Shown: positions 58,017 to 64,000 of the stretch, piece after piece
Layout: each line of letters begins with the position of its first letter
Position numbering within the stretch: the first letter of the stretch is position 1
Source: Nocardioides lacusdianchii
GTDB taxonomy: Bacteria; Actinomycetota; Actinomycetes; Propionibacteriales; Nocardioidaceae
Assembly: GCF_020102855.1 (NCBI RefSeq)
Contig: NZ_JADHZD010000001.1
Coordinates: forward strand, 186,001-250,000
Length of the DNA: 64,000 bases
Direction: 5' to 3'
Program-made: the position numbers and the translations under genes
The notes under the pieces: generated by a model
What the model was told of the DNA's origin: nothing
The model's input: the letters and a program-made list of their open reading frames with translations, nothing else
The model's database searches: none

Positions 58017-59992
58017 CCGAGGTTCACCGCCAGGAGGGCCAGGACGACCAGCAGGGCCCCGGCGAGGAGGGACAGGGCGTAGGAGCGGACGAAGCCGTTC
58101 TGGACGCGGCGCAGCGTGGAGCTGAGCCCACCGACGGCGGCGGACCCGCCCTCGACGGCGCCGTCGACGCCGACCCGGTCGAAGGTGGCCAGGCCACCGA
58201 CGAGCGAGGCGCCGGGACGCACCACGACGGCGTCGTTGATCGCGTCGCCGTAGAGGTCGGCACGGGCCGCACGGGTCGCGAAGGACACGTCCTGCGGGGC
58301 CTCGCGCGGGATCTCCCGCCTGCCGACGAGGAACCAGGCAGCGGCGACGCCGATCGCGACCACCGCGGTGATGATCAGCGTGATCACGATGGCGGGCAGC
58401 GGGGGCTCGTGGTGCTCCACGGTCCCGGTGACCGGCTCGAGCCACTTCTTGATCCAGTCGCCGAGCAGCAGCACGCCACCGAGGACCGAGAGCGCCGCCA
58501 GCACGATGAGCGGGAACGTCATCACCTTCGGCGACTCGTGCGGGTGCACGTCCTTGGCCCAGCGCTTCTCGGTGAAGAACGTCATCAGCATCAGCCGGGT
58601 CATGTAGAACGCGGTGATGCCGGCGCCGAGCAGGGCGAGCAGCCCGACGAAGAGGTTCTCGGCGAGCGCGGTCTCGATGATCCGGTCCTTGGACCAGAAG
58701 CCGGAGAAGCCCGGGAAGCCGATGATCGCGAGGTAGCCCATGGCGAAGGTGAGGAACGTGACCGGCATCGCCTTGCGCAGCGCGCCGTAGTGGCGCATGT
58801 CGACGTCGTCGTTCATGCCGTGCATCACCGATCCGGCTCCCAGGAACATGTTGGCCTTGAAGAAGCCGTGGGTGAGCAGGTGGAAGATCGCGTAGGGGTA
58901 GCCGGCCGGACCGAGGCCCGCGGCCAGCATCATGTAGCCGATCTGGCTCATCGTCGAGCCGGCGAGCGCCTTCTTGATGTCGTCCTTCGCGCAGCCGAGG
59001 ATCGCACCCCACAGGAGCGTGACGGTCGCGACGACGACCACCGCGGTCTGCGCGACCGGGGTGAGCTCGTAGATGAAGTTGGACCGGACCACGAGGTAGA
59101 CGCCGGCGGTGACCATGGTCGCCGCGTGGATCAGGGCCGAGACAGGGGTCGGGCCCTCCATCGCGTCGAGCAGCCAGGCCTGCAGCGGGACCTGCGCGGA
59201 CTTGCCGCAGGCACCGAGGAGGAGCAGCAGGCCGAGGGCGTTGAGCGTGCCCTGGTCGGCCTCGCCGGCCACCTCGCTGACCGCGGCGAAGTCGGTGGTG
59301 CCGAAGGTGGCGAACATCAGGGCGATCGCCAGCGAGAGGCCGATGTCGCCCACGCGGTTGATGACGAAGGCCTTCTTGGCCGCGGCGGCGGCCGACGGCT
59401 TGTGCTGCCAGAAGCCGATGAGCAGGTACGACGCCAGGCCGACGCCCTCCCAGCCCAGGAACAGGCCGACGAAGTTCGCCGAGAGGATCAGCGTCAGCAT
59501 CGCCGCGACGAAGAGGTTGAGGTAGCCGAAGAACCGGCGACGTCGCGGGTCGTGCTCCATGTAGCCGATGGCGTAGACGTGGATCAGCGAGCCGACACCG
59601 GTGATGAGCAGCAGGAACAGCGCGGCGAGCGGGTCGTAGAGCAGGTCCATGCCGACGCTGATCGTCGCCGTCTCGAACCACGTCCAGAGCTGCTGGCCGA
59701 TCTGGCGCTCCTCCTCGCCGCGACCGAGCAGCGAGACGAACAGGACCAGGCTGAGCACGAAGGACGCCACCGAGGTGGCGGTGCCGAGCAGGTGGCCGTG
59801 CTTGTCGACGGCCTCCTTGAGGGAGCCCTTGAGGAAGGGCGCCACGCCGAGCAGCAGGAACGCGCCGAGCAGCGGCAGCGCGATGACCAGCCACAGCAGG
59901 TCGAACACTCCACCGGCACCGGCGTCGGGTGCGACGACCGGGATCTCGGTGCCTTCGGCTGCGCGAAGGACCGACTGGGACAACAGGTTCAC
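58013..59992 (-). CDS. nuoL: NADH-quinone oxidoreductase subunit L
   Basis: 659 residues from GTG 59992. The largest antiporter-like subunit, with the characteristic C-terminal lateral helix. Motifs include [60 protein letters not shown] and [20 protein letters not shown]. It starts 10 nt after nuoK ends. About 15 helices; proton pumping by established homology. Confidence 0.98.
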   Translation of the reverse strand: MNLLSQSVLRAAEGTEIPVVAPDAGAGGVFDLLWLVIALPLLGAFLLLGVAPFLKGSLKEAVDKHGHLLGTATSVASFVLSLVLFVSLLGRGEEERQIGQQLWTWFETATISVGMDLLYDPLAALFLLLITGVGSLIHVYAIGYMEHDPRRRRFFGYLNLFVAAMLTLILSANFVGLFLGWEGVGLASYLLIGFWQHKPSAAAAAKKAFVINRVGDIGLSLAIALMFATFGTTDFAAVSEVAGEADQGTLNALGLLLLLGACGKSAQVPLQAWLLDAMEGPTPVSALIHAATMVTAGVYLVVRSNFIYELTPVAQTAVVVVATVTLLWGAILGCAKDDIKKALAGSTMSQIGYMMLAAGLGPAGYPYAIFHLLTHGFFKANMFLGAGSVMHGMNDDVDMRHYGALRKAMPVTFLTFAMGYLAIIGFPGFSGFWSKDRIIETALAENLFVGLLALLGAGITAFYMTRLMLMTFFTEKRWAKDVHPHESPKVMTFPLIVLAALSVLGGVLLLGDWIKKWLEPVTGTVEHHEPPLPAIVITLIITAVVAIGVAAAWFLVGRREIPREAPQDVSFATRAARADLYGDAINDAVVVRPGASLVGGLATFDRVGVDGAVEGGSAAVGGLSSTLRRVQNGFVRSYALSLLAGALLVVLALLAVNLG

Positions 59993-60002
59993 GAGCTCTC
60001 CC

Positions 60003-60296
60003 TCAGTACTTCAGCAGGCTGGCGTCGTCGACCGAGGCCGAGCGTCGGGTGCGGAAGATGGTCATGATGATCGCGAGCCCGATCACGACCTCGGCAGCAG
60101 CCACCACCATCACGAAGAAGGCGGTGATCTGGCCGTCGAGGTTGCCGTGCTGCTTGGCGAAGGCGACGAAGGCGAGGTTGCAGGCGTTGAGCATCAGCTC
60201 CACGCACATGAACACCACGATCGCGTTGCGACGGGTGAGGACACCCACGCAGCCGATGGTGAAGAGGATCGCCGACAGGACGATGTACTGGGTCAC
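60003..60296 (-). CDS. nuoK: NADH-quinone oxidoreductase subunit K
   Basis: 97 residues from GTG 60296, overlapping nuoJ by GTGA. Three transmembrane helices; [20 protein letters not shown] and [19 protein letters not shown] each carry a conserved membrane Glu (in CVELMLN and AAAEVVIG) in the E-channel. The usual length is about 100. Confidence 0.97.
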   Translation of the reverse strand: MTQYIVLSAILFTIGCVGVLTRRNAIVVFMCVELMLNACNLAFVAFAKQHGNLDGQITAFFVMVVAAAEVVIGLAIIMTIFRTRRSASVDDASLLKY

Positions 60297-61138
60297 TTCT
60301 CCTCGCCCTTCTGCACGTCCTCTTCGGTGTGCGCCGGCGCGCCGGCCTTGCCGGAGGTCTCGGGCATCGTGGTCGGGTCGCTGTGCCCGTCCAGGCCGCC
60401 GATCTGACGGCGTACGTCGTCGATGTCGTCGGCGAGCGCAGGGGCCGAGCGAACGGTGCCGCGGGCGGCCAGGACCCGGGACACCGACGACTCGGCGGCG
60501 GTGCCGTCGGGCAGCAGGGCCGGGGTGTCGACCGCGTTGTGGCGGGCGTAGACACCGGGCGAGGGCAGCGGACCGAGGTGCTTGCCGTGCTCGGCGTAGT
60601 CACGCATGCGCTGCGCCGCGAGGTCGGCCTGGCCGAGCTTCGGGGTGAGGCGCTCGCGGTGGGCGAGCACCATCGCACCGAGCGCGGCGGTGATGAGCAG
60701 CGCGCTGGTGGCCTCGAAGGCGAAGACGTACTTGCTGAACAGGATGTTGGCGATGGCCGGGACGTTGCCGCCGGCGTTGGCCTCGTCGAGGCCCACCACG
60801 GCGCCGAAGGTGACCTGGCTGATCCCGACGACCAGGACGGTGCCGAAGAGCAGGCCCAGGACGACGGCCATGACCCGCTGGCCGCGGATCGTCTCGACGG
60901 TGGAGTCGGAGGCGTCGACGCCGATCAGCATCATCACGAAGAGGAACAGCATGAGGATGGCGCCGGTGTAGACGATGATCTGCACCGCGAAGAGGAACGG
61001 TGCGTCGAGCACGGCGTAGAGGACCGCCAGGCTGATCATCACGACCGCGAGCAGCAGCGCGGCGTGCACTGCCTTGCGGACGAACAGGATGCCGAGCGCC
61101 GCCGCCACCATGATCGGTGCGAGGAGCCAGAAGGTCAT
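60293..61138 (-). CDS. nuoJ: NADH-quinone oxidoreductase subunit J
   Basis: 281 residues from ATG 61138, overlapping nuoI by ATGA. The membrane part (about 1-170) has [20 protein letters not shown], the conserved NuoJ segment. A hydrophilic C-terminal tail of about 105 residues (from about 175) exceeds the typical 165-200 length of NuoJ outside actinobacteria and is cytoplasmic by prediction. Confidence 0.96.
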   Translation of the reverse strand: MTFWLLAPIMVAAALGILFVRKAVHAALLLAVVMISLAVLYAVLDAPFLFAVQIIVYTGAILMLFLFVMMLIGVDASDSTVETIRGQRVMAVVLGLLFGTVLVVGISQVTFGAVVGLDEANAGGNVPAIANILFSKYVFAFEATSALLITAALGAMVLAHRERLTPKLGQADLAAQRMRDYAEHGKHLGPLPSPGVYARHNAVDTPALLPDGTAAESSVSRVLAARGTVRSAPALADDIDDVRRQIGGLDGHSDPTTMPETSGKAGAPAHTEEDVQKGEEK

Positions 61139-61677
61139 CGCGTGGTCCCCCTGTAGTAGTCGCCGTCGTCGTCGCCGAGGCGCATCGGGTGCGGCGGCTG
61201 CTCCATGCCGGGCAGCAGCGGGGCGAGCAGGTCGGACTTCTCGTAGATCAGGTCGGCGCGGTTGTCGTCGGCCAGCTCGTACTCGTTGGTCATCGTCAGC
61301 GCGCGGGTCGGGCACGCCTCGATGCACAGCCCGCACAGGATGCAGCGCAGGTAGTTGATCTGGTAGACGCGGCCGTAGCGCTCGCCGGGGCTGAAGCGCT
61401 CGTCCTCCGTGTTGGAGGCACCCTCGACGTAGATCGCGTCGGCCGGACAGGCCCACGCGCACAGCTCGCAGCCGATGCACTTCTCCAGCCCGTCGGGCCA
61501 GCGGTTGAGCTGGTGCCGACCGTGGAAGCGCGGCGCCGTGGGGAGCTTCTCGAACGGGTACTGCTCGGTCACGACCTTCTTGAACATCGTCCGGAAGGTG
61601 ACGCCGAACCCCGCGATCGGGTCCCAGACGCGCTGCTTGGCCCCCTCCGGGCTGGTGGGGTCCTGGGACTCACTCAT
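61135..61677 (-). CDS. nuoI: NADH-quinone oxidoreductase subunit I
   Basis: 180 residues. Two [4Fe-4S] motifs of the 8Fe ferredoxin fold are present: [20 protein letters not shown] and [20 protein letters not shown], clusters N6a and N6b, which pass electrons to quinone. N-terminal segment ([19 protein letters not shown]) lies on the membrane arm. ATG 61677 overlaps the nuoH stop by 8 nt. Confidence 0.98.
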   Translation of the reverse strand: MSESQDPTSPEGAKQRVWDPIAGFGVTFRTMFKKVVTEQYPFEKLPTAPRFHGRHQLNRWPDGLEKCIGCELCAWACPADAIYVEGASNTEDERFSPGERYGRVYQINYLRCILCGLCIEACPTRALTMTNEYELADDNRADLIYEKSDLLAPLLPGMEQPPHPMRLGDDDGDYYRGTTR

Positions 61678-63007
61678 GGTTCTCCTCCGCTGCAGCGGTG
61701 ACGGTGGTGCGGCCCGACGCGAACGTCAGCGGCGCGGCGCCGCCGCGTACGGCACCGCCCTGCGGCATCGGCGGGACGGGGAAGCCGCCCGCGAACGCGT
61801 CCTGGGGCTCGCGGTCGGCCTCGACCGGCGCCTCCTCGTCCTTGTCGCCGTCGCCCAGGAACATCAGGCCGACGGTGATGACGAGCAGGACCGCGATCGC
61901 GGCCACGAGGTAGGTGCGGTTGATGTCGCCCTCGAGCGAGATGACGCGGATGGTGGCGACGGCCACGATCCAGGCCAGGGAGACCGGGATCAGGACCTTC
62001 CAGCCCAGCGCCATGAACTGGTCGTAGCGCATGCGGGGCAGCGAGCCGCGCAGCCAGACGAACATGAAGATGAAGATGAAGACCTTGCCGAAGAACCACA
62101 GCAGCGGCCAGTAGCCGGAGTTGGCGCCGGCCCAGACGTGCTCGATGCCCCACGGCGCGGCCCAGCCGCCGAGGAAGAGCGTGGTGGCGATGGCCGACAC
62201 GGTCGCGAGGTTGATGTACTCGGCCAGGAAGAACAGCGCGAACTTCAGGCTGGAGTACTCGGTGTGGAAGCCGCCGACCAGCTCACCCTCCGCCTCGGGG
62301 AGGTCGAAGGGCGCACGGTTGGTCTCGCCGACCATGGAGATGACGTAGATGACGAAGGACGGCAGCAGGATCAGGCCGAACCACAGGTCGTCCTGGGCGG
62401 CGACGATCTCCGAGGTCGACATCGATCCGGCGTAGAGGAAGACCGCGACGAGCGCCAGGCCCATCGCGACCTCGTAGGAGATCATCTGCGCGCTCGAGCG
62501 CAGGCCGCCGAGCAGCGAGTAGGTCGAGCCCGAGGACCAGCCGCCGAGCACGATGCCGTAGATCCCGATCGAGGCGATGGCGAGCATGAAGAGCACGGCC
62601 ACGGGCATGTCGGTGAGCTGCAGCGGCGTGCGCTCGCCGAAGAAGTTGACCTCCGGGCCGAGCGGGATGACCGCCCACGTCACGAAGGCCGGCACCACGG
62701 CGATGACCGGCGCGAGCAGGAAGACGACCTTGTCGGCCGCCTTGGGGACGATGTCCTCCTTCAGCGCCAGCTTCACGCCGTCCGCGAGCGACTGGAGCAG
62801 GCCGAAGGGGCCGTGCACGTTGGGGCCGACGCGGTGCTGCATGCGGGCCACGACGCGGCGCTCGAACCAGATGTTGAAGAGCGTCAGCAGCACCAGGATC
62901 AGGAAGATGAAGACCGCCTTGAGGACGATCACCCACCACGGGTCCTGACCGAACTGGGCGAGGTCCGCGTCGGGCAGCGAGGCTGCCAGCGGCGAGATGG
63001 CCATCAC
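61670..63007 (-). CDS. nuoH: NADH-quinone oxidoreductase subunit H
   Basis: 445 residues, longer than the usual 325-420 because of a Pro/Gly-rich cytoplasmic tail (about 380-445). Quinone-site motifs include [40 protein letters not shown] and [23 protein letters not shown] 63007 overlaps nuoG by GTGA; ATG 63004 is an alternative. Eight transmembrane helices, forming the quinone chamber with NuoB and NuoD. Confidence 0.97.
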   Translation of the reverse strand: MMAISPLAASLPDADLAQFGQDPWWVIVLKAVFIFLILVLLTLFNIWFERRVVARMQHRVGPNVHGPFGLLQSLADGVKLALKEDIVPKAADKVVFLLAPVIAVVPAFVTWAVIPLGPEVNFFGERTPLQLTDMPVAVLFMLAIASIGIYGIVLGGWSSGSTYSLLGGLRSSAQMISYEVAMGLALVAVFLYAGSMSTSEIVAAQDDLWFGLILLPSFVIYVISMVGETNRAPFDLPEAEGELVGGFHTEYSSLKFALFFLAEYINLATVSAIATTLFLGGWAAPWGIEHVWAGANSGYWPLLWFFGKVFIFIFMFVWLRGSLPRMRYDQFMALGWKVLIPVSLAWIVAVATIRVISLEGDINRTYLVAAIAVLLVITVGLMFLGDGDKDEEAPVEADREPQDAFAGGFPVPPMPQGGAVRGGAAPLTFASGRTTVTAAAEENHE

Positions 63008-64000
63008 TTGGCTCCCTTCACGATCACCGAGGAGCCCGGCGAGGCGAGATCGGCGAGGACACCCCGGCCGACGGAGCGGGCCGGGACCCAGACCACGTCG
63101 TCGGGGAGGTCGGCGACCACCACCGGCAGCGTGATGCTGCCGCGGTCGCCGGAGAGGGTGGCGACCGGGTCCTGGCCGGCGTCGAGCATGCCGAACACCG
63201 ACTCGTACGTCGCGCGGCTCACGCGCGCCACGGGCGTGCGGGCGGTGGCGCGCAGGTGCGCCTCACCGTCCTGCATCGACCCGAGGTCGATCAGCTGCTT
63301 CCAGGACGCGAGGGCGAGCGCACCGGCCTTCGCCTTCGGCGCCTTCGGTGCCTTGCCGGCATCGAGCGCCGGGCGGGCGCCGTCCCACGGGCCGAGGGCC
63401 TGCATCTCCGCGCGCACCTGCTCCACCGTGCGGAAGCCGAGCGGGCGGCCGAGCTCGTCGGCGATCCCCGACAGCACGCGCAGGTCCGGCAGGGACGCGG
63501 GGTTGCTGAAGACGGCGACGAAGTCGCGGGTGCGGGCGTCCCACGTCACGAAGGTGCCGGACTTGTCGGTGACCGGCGCGACCGGGAGCACCACGTCGGC
63601 GGCGCGGGTCACGTCGGTCTCCCGCAGCTCGAGGCTGACCACGAAGCCGGCCGCGCCGAGGGCGGCGCGGAAAGCGGCAGGGTCCGCGGTGTCGTCGGGG
63701 TCGACTCCGGCGACCACGAGGCCGCCGAGGTCGCCCTTGGCGAGTGCGGCGACGATGGCGTTGCCGTCGCGACCGACCTTGGCAGGCAGCGAGTCCACAC
63801 CCCACGCGGCGGCCAGGTCGACCCGGGCCGACGCCTCGGTGACGGGCCGACCGCCGGGCAGCAGGTTGGGCAGCGCGCCGGCCTCGACCGCACCGCGGTC
63901 ACCGGCACGACGCGGCACCCAGGCGAGCCGGGCGCCGGTGCTGCGGGCGAGCTCGACCGCGGCGGTCAGCGCTCCGTGGGTCTGCGCGAGGCGCTCGCCG
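63004..64000 (-). CDS. nuoG: NADH-quinone oxidoreductase subunit G, C-terminal part
   Basis: Partial: the 5' end lies beyond the right edge. The roughly 330 residues present match the molybdopterin-oxidoreductase-like C-terminal half of NuoG, with [60 protein letters not shown] and a final domain ending SSVIVKGAK. The iron-sulfur N-terminal half is not in view. An Ala/Lys-Pro-rich hinge ([10 protein letters not shown]) lies at about 110 residues from the end. It is the upstream-most gene seen, coupled to nuoH by GTGA; nuoA-F are expected beyond the window. Confidence 0.93.
   Translation of the reverse strand, partial: GERLAQTHGALTAAVELARSTGARLAWVPRRAGDRGAVEAGALPNLLPGGRPVTEASARVDLAAAWGVDSLPAKVGRDGNAIVAALAKGDLGGLVVAGVDPDDTADPAAFRAALGAAGFVVSLELRETDVTRAADVVLPVAPVTDKSGTFVTWDARTRDFVAVFSNPASLPDLRVLSGIADELGRPLGFRTVEQVRAEMQALGPWDGARPALDAGKAPKAPKAKAGALALASWKQLIDLGSMQDGEAHLRATARTPVARVSRATYESVFGMLDAGQDPVATLSGDRGSITLPVVVADLPDDVVWVPARSVGRGVLADLASPGSSVIVKGAK

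Noticed and set aside
56529-59894. A 1121-codon minus-strand open frame
   Set aside because: It is nuoM read through an out-of-frame portion of nuoL; the upstream half is Arg/Pro-rich nonsense and the nuoM start at 58016 is clear from the ATGA overlap.

Overview
The window is a GC-rich (about 70% G+C) actinobacterial chromosome segment, most likely from Nocardioides or another member of the Nocardioidaceae. Pointers to this are a mycothiol-type lineage's gene content (mce operon, KorAB, MptB, Mkl), the block rpmG-hadA/hadB-like-murB-trpT-secE-nusG-rplK-rplA shared in outline with Mycobacterium and Streptomyces, abundant GTG starts, 4-nt ATGA/GTGA gene overlaps, and many promoters whose -10 box lies 6-8 nt before the start codon (leaderless mRNAs). 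No plasmid, phage, transposase or CRISPR features were seen.

Layout. 1-6691 (minus): an mce lipid-import operon, read from an Mkl/MlaF ATPase through two MlaE permeases to MceA, B, C and a truncated MceD. 6840-13150 (mostly minus): translation and transcription genes rplL, rplJ with a leader, a plus-strand DnaB-C-domain ATPase, a lipoprotein, rplA, rplK, nusG, secE and tRNA-Trp. 13277-16745: adenosine deaminase-like gene, murB, two MaoC/Had-type dehydratases, rpmG, tRNA-Met and tRNA-Thr. 16804-31863: accessory metabolism, with an amidase, 3-methyladenine glycosylase, pirin, a YdeP-type molybdoenzyme, an Old Yellow Enzyme, a heterodimeric ABC exporter with complementary degenerate motifs, a Bcr/CflA transporter, a GH15 enzyme and zwf. 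31903-35276: the lower tyrosine/homogentisate pathway (hmgA, an unknown gene, fumarylacetoacetase). 35328-43237: two mannosyltransferase-type enzymes, cAMP phosphodiesterase-like and histidine phosphatase genes, and a sugar cluster (AGE epimerase, PfkB kinase, MFS), ending at tRNA-Tyr. 43320-53940: yajQ, a HAD phosphatase, a stand-alone CarH-like cobalamin domain divergent from korAB, a small secreted protein, rarD, an array of short repeats, a DUF222/HNH endonuclease with a repeat inside it, an MFS protein and a 2H-phosphoesterase-like protein. 53945-64000 (minus): the distal half of a NADH dehydrogenase operon (nuoG partial, H, I, J, K, L, M, N) followed in the same transcript by a polyprenyl diphosphate synthase, linking the quinone side chain to complex I.

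The most notable observations are: (1) a palindromic dispersed repeat, ending in a TATCGAGACC-type core, found in intergenic regions, in a 33-34 bp tandem array, and in frame inside an HNH gene; (2) an uncharacterised protein translationally coupled to fumarylacetoacetase, placed where a glutathione-independent maleylacetoacetate isomerase would be expected; (3) the split-motif ABC exporter; (4) a CarH-type photosensory cobalamin domain lacking a DNA-binding domain; (5) a tightly spaced leaderless-promoter signature in front of about a dozen genes.
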